Source: Salegentibacter lacus
GTDB lineage: Bacteria > Bacteroidota > Bacteroidia > Flavobacteriales > Flavobacteriaceae
Direction of reading: 5' to 3'
Length of the DNA stretch: 64,000 nt
NCBI RefSeq assembly: GCF_020164555.1
Contig: NZ_JAIQZB010000008.1
Coordinates: forward strand, 62,001-126,000
The notes under the pieces are model-generated. The model was not told the origin of the DNA. It saw only the letters and a list, made by a program, of their open reading frames with translations, and made no database searches. Below, one piece after another: positions 9,008 to 17,124 of this stretch. Position 1 is the first letter of the stretch. Each line of letters starts with the position of its first letter. The position numbers and the translations under genes were made by a program.

Positions 9008-9605
9008 ATTTGTTGTCCTTTGATTGTTTGATTTCTTTTAATTTGTTTTTCAGCTTATACAACAAATCAAGTCTTAGCTGAAGATTCGCGATCATCGCCT
9101 CCAGGGTTTGCTCGTTTGGCCCGGCTTCTTTAATTTCTACATTTAAACGTTGGTATTCCTTATCCAGTTCTGACATCTGGTTCATAAAAGAATCGATAAG
9201 GGCTTTATTCTCTGGCGTAATATTAATCTTGGAAAATTCAATATTGAGGCTCGCCATATAATAATCTTCGATTTTCTTAAATTCCGGGGACACTTCACTT
9301 AACTGAAAGTTATTTTCAGTCAGTGTTCCCTTATCTTCCTTTTCTTCTGAAGTTTCAGTTGGAGTATCTACTACTGAAGGTTCATTATTAAAATTATCTC
9401 CACTTGAATTCAGAAAAAAGAATCCAACGCCTAGTGCTACAATAAGGACCGCCGCTATTTTCAGAAAAAAGAATTTATTGCTTTTCCTTTCTGAAGGGAA
9501 TTCTTTTTCCAGGCGATCTTCAAATCGCTTTTGGTGCCCTTTGGGTAAAGTATTAGGTTTAGGCTCCTTTTCATTTCTGAACATTTCTCTAATATCCTGT
9601 GCCAT
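8988..9605 (-). CDS. Putative membrane-bound anti-sigma factor
   Basis: This 205-residue protein has a soluble, charged N-terminus (MAQDIREMFRNEKEPK), one transmembrane helix near residues 47-65 (FLKIAAVLIVALGVGFFFL) and a helical periplasmic part rich in Glu/Lys (SQLDKEYQRLNVEIKEAG type). A single-pass protein encoded right after an ECF sigma gene, with the start overlapping that gene by 17 bases, is the standard arrangement for an anti-sigma factor. No zinc HxxxCxxC motif is visible, so it is not the ZAS class. The anti-sigma role is inferred from topology and context. Confidence 0.7.
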   Translation of the reverse strand: MAQDIREMFRNEKEPKPNTLPKGHQKRFEDRLEKEFPSERKSNKFFFLKIAAVLIVALGVGFFFLNSSGDNFNNEPSVVDTPTETSEEKEDKGTLTENNFQLSEVSPEFKKIEDYYMASLNIEFSKINITPENKALIDSFMNQMSELDKEYQRLNVEIKEAGPNEQTLEAMIANLQLRLDLLYKLKNKLKEIKQSKDNKYENYEV

Positions 9606-10134
9606 TTTTTATAGTCTTTAATTCTTCCTGCAATTTCTTCTTACCTCTGTGCACTAAAGTCCGCGAGGCTACCGGACTTATATTTAAAATCTCTGATATT
9701 TCTTCGTGGTCATAGCCTTCCATCAAAAATAACATCAGCGGATATTTATATTTCTCTGGAAGTTTTTCCATACTTTGCTTTATTTCTTCCATTCCAATTC
9801 CGTCGTCCACCTGCCAGTTGTCGTCCTCTTCGGCAGTGCTTAACACCTGTTCGTTTATAGCAACCAATTCAAGCTTTTTCGCTTTTAATTTATCTATACA
9901 TTTATTGATCACAATGCGTTTAAGCCATGCGCCAAAAGTTACTTCTCCTGTAAACTGCTGGAGTTTTGCAAAGGCTTTTATAAAAGCTTCCTGCATCGCG
10001 TCTTCCGCTTCATACGGGTCTTTCAAAAAACGCAAGGCCACATAATGCATACCCTGACAATACTGATTGTAAAGCTTCAGCTGCGCCCTGCGATCTTGGT
10101 TTTTACAGGCTTCTATTAATTGATGCTGTATCAT
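9589..10134 (-). CDS. RNA polymerase ECF-type sigma factor
   Basis: A 181-residue sigma-70 family protein. Region 2 reads YNQYCQGMHYVALRFLKDPYEAEDAMQEAFIK with the core-binding DAMQEAF motif; region 4 reads LPEKYKYPLMLFLMEGYDHEEISEIL and VASRTLVHRGKKKLQEEL, the helix-turn-helix that contacts -35-type elements. I chose the ATG at 10134 (MIQHQLIEACKNQ). The in-frame upstream extension (to 10185) has no similarity to family N-termini and would run into the likely promoter. The operon continues with the putative anti-sigma factor and a DUF4097 protein, suggesting an envelope-stress module. Confidence 0.92.
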   Translation of the reverse strand: MIQHQLIEACKNQDRRAQLKLYNQYCQGMHYVALRFLKDPYEAEDAMQEAFIKAFAKLQQFTGEVTFGAWLKRIVINKCIDKLKAKKLELVAINEQVLSTAEEDDNWQVDDGIGMEEIKQSMEKLPEKYKYPLMLFLMEGYDHEEISEILNISPVASRTLVHRGKKKLQEELKTIKNGTGY

Positions 10135-10243
10135 TTTTTTGATTGGTTGTACTATAAAGACGAAACTATTTTTGCAATGTTGCAAGCTTCCGTTAATTTT
10201 TTATTGAAAATAGGTTTTTCCTTTTTATTGGTTAAAAATTAAG

Positions 10244-10271
10244 TTTGCACGCTTTTTGAACTATACTTTTA
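10244..10271 (+). promoter_or_regulatory. Possible promoter of the DUF2911 gene
   Basis: TTTG at 10244-10247, 16 bases, then TACTTTTA at 10264-10271 (7 of 8 matches to TAnnTTTG). The spacer is shorter than usual. Confidence 0.35.
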
Positions 10272-10286
10272 CAAAGTAAATTTATA

Positions 10287-10850
10287 ATGAAAAAACCGGT
10301 AAAAACGTTTTTAAAAATTGGCGGAGTTATTATTGTCCTGGCTGCAGTATTGGTTTTTATAATGCGATACAGTACCAAAGCGCATAGCCCCGAAGACACG
10401 GTGAGTTATACGCAGGGAGACTTAAAGCTAGAGGTTTTTTATAACAGGCCATATAAAAAAGACAGGGTGATTTTCGGAAAACTCATTCCATACAATGAAG
10501 TTTGGCGAACCGGTGCCAACGAGGCTACTACTTTTGAGACCAATAAAGATATAATGGTAGACGGCTCCCTTTTGGAAGCCGGAAAATATACGCTATGGAC
10601 CATCCCAATGGAAAATTCATGGAAAGTAATTTTTAATAAAAATATGTATCCGTGGGGAATTGATTTTGATGAAAAAGCCTATCGAGACCCGGCATTTGAT
10701 GCACTGGTATTGGAAGTTTCAACCAAAGATTTAAAAAGGACTATGGAACAGTTCACCATTGGTTTTAACGAGAAAAATGAATTTATACATTTAAATTTAG
10801 CCTGGGATGAAACCCTGGTAAGCGTGCCTATAAAACCTGAAAAGGCATAA
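10287..10850 (+). CDS. DUF2911 domain protein, membrane-anchored
   Basis: A 187-residue protein with an N-terminal transmembrane anchor (FLKIGGVIIVLAAVLVFIM). The rest carries DUF2911 hallmarks: LEVFYNRPYKKDRVIFGKL, PYNEVWRTGANEATTFETN, LEAGKYTLWTIP and WKVIFNKNMYPWG. The family is common in Bacteroidota, periplasmic, and of unknown function. It is transcribed divergently from the sigma operon and ends in a strong terminator. Confidence 0.88.
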   Translation: MKKPVKTFLKIGGVIIVLAAVLVFIMRYSTKAHSPEDTVSYTQGDLKLEVFYNRPYKKDRVIFGKLIPYNEVWRTGANEATTFETNKDIMVDGSLLEAGKYTLWTIPMENSWKVIFNKNMYPWGIDFDEKAYRDPAFDALVLEVSTKDLKRTMEQFTIGFNEKNEFIHLNLAWDETLVSVPIKPEKA

Positions 10851-10893
10851 AAAAACAACCTCACGGGTTTTAAAACCTGTGAGGTTGTTTTTT
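10850..10893 (+). terminator. Strong terminator after DUF2911 gene
   Basis: Near-perfect stem: aacaacctcacgggtttt pairs with aaaacctgtgaggttgtt, flanked by A-run and T-run, so bidirectional. Its stem sequence resembles that of the terminator at 28643-28680. Confidence 0.9.
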
Positions 10894-10976
10894 ACGTCAC
10901 TCCTGAACTTGTTTCAGAGTCTAATTTCTTAGGAATTCTTAAAGTCTTAGATGCTGAAACAAGCAGCATGACTGAA
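10894..10976 (+). repeat. REP-like imperfect palindrome
   Basis: The left arm gtcactcctgaacttgtttc (from 10897) and right arm ctgaaacaagcagcatgact (from 10954) are inverted relatives. They share cttgtttcag and a tcta/taga end around a ~25-base AT-rich centre. The element lies between convergent genes. A related degenerate fragment is at 28683-28738. Confidence 0.6.
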
Positions 10977-10997
10977 AGAAAATTTCAAATATTTGCA

Positions 10998-11429
10998 TTA
11001 ATCCTCATCTACCAAAAGATTAAGAGTCACATCAATATTATCTCTTGTTGCTCTAGAATAAGGACAAACTTCGTGAGCTTCATTTACAAGTTTCTCACCG
11101 GTTTCTACGTCTACACCGGGCAAAAAGCAGTCTAACACTACTGCAAGCTGTAAATTTTCATCTTCAGTCTGACCTAATTTTACCACTGCGCTTACGCTAA
11201 GGTCTTCACCTAGTTCTATATCATGTTTTTTTGCTACTACTTGTAAAGCACTTCCAAAACAAGCAGAATATCCGGCTGCAAATAATTGCTCAGGATTGGT
11301 GAAATTTCCTCCTTCTCCACCCATAGATTTTGGCATACTTAATTTTACATCCAGTATTCCATCGTCACTTTTTGCATGACCTTTTCTTGCTCCTTTGGTA
11401 GTTACCGTTGTTTTATACAAATTTTTCAT
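10998..11429 (-). CDS. ohr: Organic hydroperoxide resistance protein (Ohr, OsmC family)
   Basis: Ohr is a thiol peroxidase that reduces organic hydroperoxides, using two cysteines. Both are visible: YSACFGSAL near residue 56 and HEVCPYSRATR near residue 120. The N-terminus YKTTVTTKGARKGHAKSDDG and NPEQLFAAGYSACF are typical, and 143 residues is the usual length. No adjacent OhrR (MarR-type) repressor gene is present. It is divergent from meaB with about 95 bases between starts. Confidence 0.94.
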   Translation of the reverse strand: MKNLYKTTVTTKGARKGHAKSDDGILDVKLSMPKSMGGEGGNFTNPEQLFAAGYSACFGSALQVVAKKHDIELGEDLSVSAVVKLGQTEDENLQLAVVLDCFLPGVDVETGEKLVNEAHEVCPYSRATRDNIDVTLNLLVDED

Positions 11430-11500
11430 CGTTATTTAAGTTATATTAAATTAGGCTTGAATATACCAAGCAAAAACAAGGCTCACAAAAATCGAATTCA

Positions 11501-11508
11501 TAAATTTG
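11501..11508 (+). promoter_or_regulatory. -7 box of the meaB promoter
   Basis: Exact TAAATTTG (TAnnTTTG) 17 bases before the TTG start at 11526. It rules out translation from in-frame upstream codons that overlap ohr. Confidence 0.5.
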
Positions 11509-11525
11509 TCATAAATAAGTATAGT

Positions 11526-12614
11526 TTGAGCAAGAAAGACCACCAATCGGCATTAAATGAATCTGGTAGTAAGCCGGCTTCCAGTAATGTAAATCCGAAT
11601 TCGGCTCAAAAAATTAGAGCTTCCCGCAAGAGTAAGTTTTTAGAACAAGACCTGCTTCAACAATTACTCGATGGCAATAAAACTGCGTTGAGCCGTGCAA
11701 TTACTTTAGTAGAAAGTAATCAATTCTCACATAGGCAAAAAGCTCAACAACTTTTGGAGGGCGCCCTGCCCTATTCCCAAAAATCAATTAGAATCGGAAT
11801 TACCGGCGTGCCAGGAGTTGGAAAAAGTACTTTTATAGAAAGTTTTGGCTCTTATTTAATTCAGCAGGGTAAAAAGGTGGCGGTTCTTGCGGTAGACCCC
11901 AGTAGTAGTGTTTCCCACGGAAGTATTTTAGGCGATAAAACAAGGATGGAAAACCTGGTAAAAGAAGAAAATGCTTTTATACGTCCCTCGGCTTCGGGTT
12001 CTTCTCTTGGTGGCGTTGCCAAAAAAACCCGCGAGAGTATTATTCTATGTGAAGCTGCGGGATTTGATGTGGTACTTATTGAAACCGTAGGCGTTGGCCA
12101 AAGTGAAACCACCGTACACAGTATGACCGATTTCTTTTTATTGCTGAAACTGGCCGGAGCCGGAGACGAACTGCAAGGAATAAAACGCGGAATTATAGAA
12201 ATGGCCGATGCCATTGTGATTAATAAGGCCGATGGCGATAATATTAAAGCTGCGAGAGAGGCCAAACTGGAATTTAATCGTGCGCTTCAACTTTACCCTT
12301 CAAAAGAAAGTGGCTGGAAACCAAAAGTTGCCCTTAGTAGCGCTCTAAATCAAACCGGAATAGATAGTGTTTGGGAACTTATTTCTGAATTTCAGGAGAT
12401 AGTGAAGGCCAATGGACATTTTCAGCAAAACCGAAAAGAGCAAAATAAATTCTGGCTTTTACAAACTATAAACGAGCATCTTAAAAACCGATTTTATCAA
12501 AATTCTATGATGAAAAAAGAATTGGAAGTTCAGCTGAAAGCTATCGAAAACAATAAGATTACCGCTTTTGCCGCAGCCGATCTGTTAATTGAAAAGTTTG
12601 ATAAGCTGGATTAA
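11526..12614 (+). CDS. meaB: MeaB/ArgK-type G-protein chaperone of B12-dependent mutases
   Basis: This 362-residue P-loop GTPase loads and protects adenosylcobalamin-dependent acyl-CoA mutases. Motifs: Walker A GVPGVGKS (residues 94-101), AVDPSSSVSHGSILGDKTRM, switch ETVGVGQSETTV, and base-specificity NKADGD. The frame is open back to 11376 inside ohr, but there is no ATG between there and the G domain. I place the start at TTG 11526, which follows an exact -7 box and begins LSKKDHQSALNES. The N-terminal ~50 residues form a helical arm, the C-terminal part a dimerisation region. The IcmF protein in this window has its own G domain, so the likely client is a methylmalonyl-CoA mutase encoded elsewhere. 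Confidence 0.92.
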   Translation: MSKKDHQSALNESGSKPASSNVNPNSAQKIRASRKSKFLEQDLLQQLLDGNKTALSRAITLVESNQFSHRQKAQQLLEGALPYSQKSIRIGITGVPGVGKSTFIESFGSYLIQQGKKVAVLAVDPSSSVSHGSILGDKTRMENLVKEENAFIRPSASGSSLGGVAKKTRESIILCEAAGFDVVLIETVGVGQSETTVHSMTDFFLLLKLAGAGDELQGIKRGIIEMADAIVINKADGDNIKAAREAKLEFNRALQLYPSKESGWKPKVALSSALNQTGIDSVWELISEFQEIVKANGHFQQNRKEQNKFWLLQTINEHLKNRFYQNSMMKKELEVQLKAIENNKITAFAAADLLIEKFDKLD

Positions 12615-13180
12615 TCCTTCTTAAATATTTTTTGCTGCGCCAATTCGTGAAGTTTGTAGAAAATAAAACCTATAAGTCCTCCAATTAGCATTCCAACAAT
12701 TATATCTCCGGGATAATGCACACCAAGATAAACCCGGCTATAAGCCACTAATAATGCCCAGGCAATTAGCCAGAATATCATCTTTGGAAATACTTTTCTA
12801 AATAATAACCCAAGAAAAATTGCCACGCCCATTGAATTGGAAGCGTGCGCAGAAAAGAACCCGTAAGAGCCGCAACGAACTGCGACAAAACGAGCATATT
12901 CCATTATCCCTTCCTGCCGGCAGGGCCTTAAACGTTCAAAAGCATCTTTGAAAACATTTCCCAACTGGTCTGTAGCGGTGATCAATAAGGTTATAAAAAC
13001 AACCGTCACCAGGCTTGATTTCCAACCAAATTTCTTAAAAATCAGGAATAAAAGCAAGGCGTATAAAGGGATTGCCGTCCATTTATCGGTTATGAGCAAC
13101 CAAAGCCAATCCCAGGATTCGTTTCCCAGGTTATTTAGCCAAAGAAATAATTTGTGATCTAACTCTATTAATCTTTCCAT
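12611..13180 (-). CDS. PAP2-family membrane phosphatase
   Basis: A 189-residue integral membrane protein with about five transmembrane helices. The three PAP2 motifs are KDAFERLRPCR (KxxxxxxRP), SAHASN (PSGH-type, with the nucleophile region altered to SAH) and SRVYLGVHYPGDIIVG (SRxxxxxHxxxD). These enzymes dephosphorylate lipid pyrophosphates such as undecaprenyl diphosphate, or phosphatidate; substrate not determinable here. Start and the preceding gene stop overlap by one base, so translation is probably coupled. Its 3' end overlaps meaB by four bases. Confidence 0.9.
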   Translation of the reverse strand: MERLIELDHKLFLWLNNLGNESWDWLWLLITDKWTAIPLYALLLFLIFKKFGWKSSLVTVVFITLLITATDQLGNVFKDAFERLRPCRQEGIMEYARFVAVRCGSYGFFSAHASNSMGVAIFLGLLFRKVFPKMIFWLIAWALLVAYSRVYLGVHYPGDIIVGMLIGGLIGFIFYKLHELAQQKIFKKD

Positions 13181-13410
13181 TAATCTTCCTCGTATCTGGC
13201 TATTTCCCTATCGTAGAATTCTGAAGCTTCTTTAATAAGGCCTTCTGTTTCATTTTCGAGTTCTTCTTCATCGTGCTGATCAAATTCTTCCAGCCATTCT
13301 ACTTCATCATTTTCAAGGTTGATTATAAAACGCGGAAATTCGGTATGCACTACAAAAATAGCAGTGGGATAATCGGTATTATCACCGAGAAGAAATTTAG
13401 GGAAATCCAT
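13180..13410 (-). CDS. Small acidic protein of unknown function
   Basis: A 76-residue, very acidic protein. It has a beta-rich first half (YPTAIFVVHTEFPRFIINLE) and a Glu-rich helical tail (HDEEELENETEGLI to REIARYEED). No signal peptide. It lies between the MATE and PAP2 genes, with a TAATG one-base overlap to PAP2. I do not recognise a family beyond its likely conservation in flavobacteria. Confidence 0.72.
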   Translation of the reverse strand: MDFPKFLLGDNTDYPTAIFVVHTEFPRFIINLENDEVEWLEEFDQHDEEELENETEGLIKEASEFYDREIARYEED

Positions 13411-13412
13411 AA

Positions 13413-14783
13413 TTAAATTTTTGATTGAACAAGACTTGATTCTTGCAAAATAAGTTTTTTTGTTAAATAGTTAAATCGAATGTACAACATTAATGCCGAA
13501 ACAGAGAGCCCGGCAAGGAGTCCAAGCCAAATTCCCATACTTCCCAGGTTTTCGGCTTTTCCAAAATACCAGGAAACGGGGAAGCCAATAATCCAGTAGG
13601 AAATAAAACAAATTACCGTAGGGATTTTCACATCCTGAAGTCCTCTTAAAGCTCCCAGTATAACCACCTGCAAACCATCGCTAAGCTGAAATAAAGCAGC
13701 AACCACTAACAATTGTGCAGCCAATAGAATTACCTCAGCATTATCTATATAAAAAGTAGGCAACCAATCTTTTAACAGAATAAAGCCTAAAGCAAATACG
13801 GCTTCAATTAGAAACACCAGTAGAAATGTTGAAAATGCGATTCGTCTTAAATCTTTAAAGTTCGCCAGGCCTTTTTGATTTCCTACCCGAATTGTAGCGG
13901 TAACTCCAAGGCCAACCGCGATCATAAAAGTCATTGAGGCAAGGTTCAAAGCAATTTGGTTTGCCGCCTGCGGGTTTGTTCCCAATAACCCGGCAAGAAA
14001 TACTGTAGCGGTAAAAATCCCTACTTCAAACAACATTTGCAGCGCCGTTGGGAAACCAAGATTTAATAGTCTTTTAAATACATCGGAATTCAAAGATTCC
14101 TTTTTACCCCACTTAAAGTATTCGGCGAATTTCTTTTTACGCCTTAAGATTTCCCAAACAAACCAAAGCATAAAGAAGCGGGAAATCAATGTCCCTATGG
14201 CAGCGCCCTCCAACTCTAATCTTGGGAAGATCCAGATTCCGTAGATGAGAAGGTAATTAAAAATCACGTTCACCACGTTCGCGATTAAAGTGGCATACAT
14301 GGCATATTTTGTTTGCGAAAGTCCGTCAGCGAATTGCTTAAAAGCCTGGAAAATCATTAACGGAATCATCGAAAAAGCCACAATATTTAGATAGGGAATG
14401 GCAAGCTCCACAACTTCCGGCGGTTGATCTAAATAATATAAAACCGGTTTTGCAATCAATAAGGTGAGAAAAAGAACAACCCCATTTATGGTGCATAAAA
14501 TAACGCCGTGGTGAAAATAGCTTCGGCCTTTATTGATATCCTTTGCACCATCGGCTTCGGCAATTAAAGGTGTAATTGCAAAAGAAAAACCAATGCCCAG
14601 CGAAAGTGCTATAAATACCAGGGAATTCCCCAAAGAAACCGCAGCGAGTGGTGCAGGCCCCAATTGCCCAATCATTAAATTATCCACCAATCCAACCATA
14701 ACATGGCCCAACTGGCCGAGCATTACGGGAAAGGCAATATTTAAATTTTTGCTGAATTCTTTAGTGTAGGCGCTTAGCTGCAA
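13413..14783 (-). CDS. MATE-family multidrug/cation antiporter
   Basis: A 456-residue inner-membrane protein with twelve hydrophobic segments. The start (FPVMLGQLGHVMVGLVDNLM) is the classic MATE first helix, repeated with related sequence in the second half (GFPTALQMLFEVGIFT). Family members expel drugs or organic cations in exchange for Na+ or H+. It lies two bases upstream of the small acidic gene, so the three genes MATE, acidic protein and PAP2 likely form one operon. Confidence 0.93.
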   Translation of the reverse strand: MQLSAYTKEFSKNLNIAFPVMLGQLGHVMVGLVDNLMIGQLGPAPLAAVSLGNSLVFIALSLGIGFSFAITPLIAEADGAKDINKGRSYFHHGVILCTINGVVLFLTLLIAKPVLYYLDQPPEVVELAIPYLNIVAFSMIPLMIFQAFKQFADGLSQTKYAMYATLIANVVNVIFNYLLIYGIWIFPRLELEGAAIGTLISRFFMLWFVWEILRRKKKFAEYFKWGKKESLNSDVFKRLLNLGFPTALQMLFEVGIFTATVFLAGLLGTNPQAANQIALNLASMTFMIAVGLGVTATIRVGNQKGLANFKDLRRIAFSTFLLVFLIEAVFALGFILLKDWLPTFYIDNAEVILLAAQLLVVAALFQLSDGLQVVILGALRGLQDVKIPTVICFISYWIIGFPVSWYFGKAENLGSMGIWLGLLAGLSVSALMLYIRFNYLTKKLILQESSLVQSKI

Positions 14784-14865
14784 AACATAAATTTAGGCGG
14801 CAAAGATAATAGGATTTTGCTGCTCTAAAATTTAAATTGCGATAAAGAATAATTAAATTTTAAAT

Positions 14866-16284
14866 CTAAAGTTTTTGATCTTTTTCAAGATTAATTCGCT
14901 TCATACCGTACTTATCTACCAAATAGATTAATGAAGTCATTGTGGCGGCTCCAAGTTCTAGCTCACGCTTGTTTACGTGTTCAAAAGTATCAGTTGCAGC
15001 GTGGTGATGATCAAAGTATCTTTGGGAATCTGGTCTTAAACCGGCAAGAACAATATCTCCCTTCTTTAACGGACCAATATCTGCACCGCTACCACCTCTT
15101 CCAAAATAATGAATTAGATAAGGTTCAAAAAGTGATTTCCAACTTTCAATTTGGGCGAATTGAGCATCATCGGCATCAAAAGAAAATCCGCGGGGAGTAA
15201 ATCCACCGGCATCACTCTCTAAAGCAAAAATGTGATTTTCATTTTTAGCATGAGCTACATCAGCATATTTATTACCGCCGCGTAAACCGTTTTCTTCATT
15301 CATAAAAAGCACAACTCTAATGGTTCTTTTAGGCTGGTAACCGGTTTCTTTAAACAAACGCAAAACTTCCATAGATTGCACCACCCCGGCACCGTCATCG
15401 TGAGAACCATCTCCTAAATCCCAGGAATCTAAATGTCCGCCAACTACCATAATTTCTTCAGGAAATTCGCTCCCGGTTATTTCACCTATTACGTTGTAAG
15501 ATTGTACCTCGCCGTGATTTTCTGAACTTAATTTATAATAAAATTCCAGATCTTTTTTCAGTTTTAAAATTCCGGAAAGATATTCGGCATCTTTAGTGCT
15601 TATTGCCGCAGCAGGAATTCTTTGACTATCCGGTAATTCTCCATAACTCATAGAACCCGTATGCGGATTATCATCAATTTTATGACTTAATGAACGAACA
15701 ATTACGCCGGCAGCTCCATATTTAGCGGCCGCTTCAGCACCAGAATAACGCTGATCTACACAACCGCCGTAAGCTGCGAAGGTTTGAATAAGTTCAGGAT
15801 TCATAGGGCGATTATAAAAAACAATTTTACCTTTTATTTCATCTTTATAATTTTCCAGGTCCTCAATTCCCTGTACTTCTAAAACCTGGGCTTTTAAACC
15901 GCTGATAGGAGTTGCTACCGAGCCACCTAAGGCAGTTATATTAACTTCGGTAGTCATTCCAGGTCCGGTTTGGATAAAAGCATGCTCGCGGGCTCCACGA
16001 GTCCATTTGGGCACCATTACCGGTTGTAACCAAACTTTGTCAAGGCCTAATTCTTCTAGCTGTTCTTTGGTGTATTCTACCGCCTTTTGCGCATTTAAAG
16101 AACCGGACAATCTACCTCCAATTTTATTTGAAAGATGGTCCAGCCAATCGTAGGCTTTACCATTCACCAGGGCTGCAGAATACAGTTCTCGAATTTTAAG
16201 AGAATCTTCTTGTGTTTCAGGAGCCTGAGCGTTAAGATCTACTATAAAGACCAGGCAAAAAATGGCTAAAATGTATTGTTTCAT
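14866..16284 (-). CDS. Secreted M28-family zinc aminopeptidase/carboxypeptidase
   Basis: A 472-residue exported metallopeptidase with signal peptide (YILAIFCLVFIVDLNAQ). Zinc-ligand and catalytic motifs: GGHLDSWDLG with DGSHDDGAGV, NEENGLRGG, ESDAGGF and, near the C-terminus, HHAATDTFEH. A protease-associated (PA) insertion appears at residues ~125-250 (EIKGKIVFYNRP, KYGAAGVIVRSL). The closest type is plasma glutamate carboxypeptidase-like (carboxypeptidase Q) M28 enzymes. It probably trims peptides for uptake in the periplasm. Monocistronic. Confidence 0.93.
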   Translation of the reverse strand: MKQYILAIFCLVFIVDLNAQAPETQEDSLKIRELYSAALVNGKAYDWLDHLSNKIGGRLSGSLNAQKAVEYTKEQLEELGLDKVWLQPVMVPKWTRGAREHAFIQTGPGMTTEVNITALGGSVATPISGLKAQVLEVQGIEDLENYKDEIKGKIVFYNRPMNPELIQTFAAYGGCVDQRYSGAEAAAKYGAAGVIVRSLSHKIDDNPHTGSMSYGELPDSQRIPAAAISTKDAEYLSGILKLKKDLEFYYKLSSENHGEVQSYNVIGEITGSEFPEEIMVVGGHLDSWDLGDGSHDDGAGVVQSMEVLRLFKETGYQPKRTIRVVLFMNEENGLRGGNKYADVAHAKNENHIFALESDAGGFTPRGFSFDADDAQFAQIESWKSLFEPYLIHYFGRGGSGADIGPLKKGDIVLAGLRPDSQRYFDHHHAATDTFEHVNKRELELGAATMTSLIYLVDKYGMKRINLEKDQKL

Positions 16285-16491
16285 CGGGGAAATAGGATTT
16301 GATATTTTAACTCTTAGATGCGAAAATAAATATTCCTGCAGAAGCTTCGATCTGAATGCTTACTTGTTTTTCAAACTTTTCAGGAAATATTTATAAGTTA
16401 CCAGTTTGATAACAAAGAATATGCCTGAAAAGTATTTTAGTTTGATGAATTTTAATCGACATACATTCAACCCAAAAAAAGATTAATTTTA

Positions 16492-16499
16492 TATCTTCG
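16492..16499 (+). promoter_or_regulatory. -7-like box before the GNAT-like gene
   Basis: TATCTTCG, a one-base variant of TAnnTTTG, ends 18 bases before the TTG start. The same octamer precedes the SRPBCC gene (30479-30486). Confidence 0.35.
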
Positions 16500-16517
16500 C
16501 CGCTAAATTATAGCAGT

Positions 16518-17117
16518 TTGGACAAAGCAGAGAAAGAAGAGATTATTACCAAGGTTACCAGTCTTTTAAAGGAAATCCCATCCTCTATGGATATTGTAAA
16601 AAAGGGAGGAAACCGTCACAAACGTTTTGAATATCTTGCTACGCATATGGTAGAAAAAGCCATTGAAAAAGATGCGCTTATTATCTCTGAAAACCGTATG
16701 GGAATTGCTATTCTATTTAAAACCAGCAAGAAAGAAGATAATTTCCTGAAAGATATCTGGACACAAATAGGTTTGGTTTTAAATGTTACGGGGATAAAAA
16801 ATGCTTACCGTATTGTAAAAAACCAGAATTACATTAAGAAACAACGCCCGCAAAACAGTGAATATCTTTACTGCTGGTTCTGGGGAATTTTAGCCGAATC
16901 CCGTGGTGCCGACACCCAGGTGGGAAAGGAAATGAAAGACGAATTTTACAGGCAAGCAACTGAATATCAAATCCCATTGTATGCTGAAACAAGAATGCGT
17001 AAAAATGCATTGGTTTATCAGCGTTTTGGCTTTGAGTTGTTTCACGAATGGCAACACCCAAGCGGCGATACTATGTACTTTTTAAGGTATAATCCGCCGC
17101 CAAGAAAAACTAACTAA
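16518..17117 (+). CDS. GNAT-like N-acetyltransferase fold protein
   Basis: A 199-residue cytosolic protein. Its C-terminal third (QIPLYAETRMRKNALVYQRF then GFELFHEWQ) matches the last beta-alpha-beta of GNAT acetyltransferases, in which the YxRFGF motif follows a helix. The acetyl-CoA loop (Q/RxxGxG/A) is not clear; the equivalent region reads ESRGADTQVGKEMKDE, with R-G-A-D-T-Q-V-G as a weak match. No in-frame ATG lies near the start, and TTG at 16518 follows a -7-like box, so TTG is probably the initiator. Substrate unknown. Confidence 0.72.
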   Translation: MDKAEKEEIITKVTSLLKEIPSSMDIVKKGGNRHKRFEYLATHMVEKAIEKDALIISENRMGIAILFKTSKKEDNFLKDIWTQIGLVLNVTGIKNAYRIVKNQNYIKKQRPQNSEYLYCWFWGILAESRGADTQVGKEMKDEFYRQATEYQIPLYAETRMRKNALVYQRFGFELFHEWQHPSGDTMYFLRYNPPPRKTN

Positions 17118-17124
17118 TTTCTTT

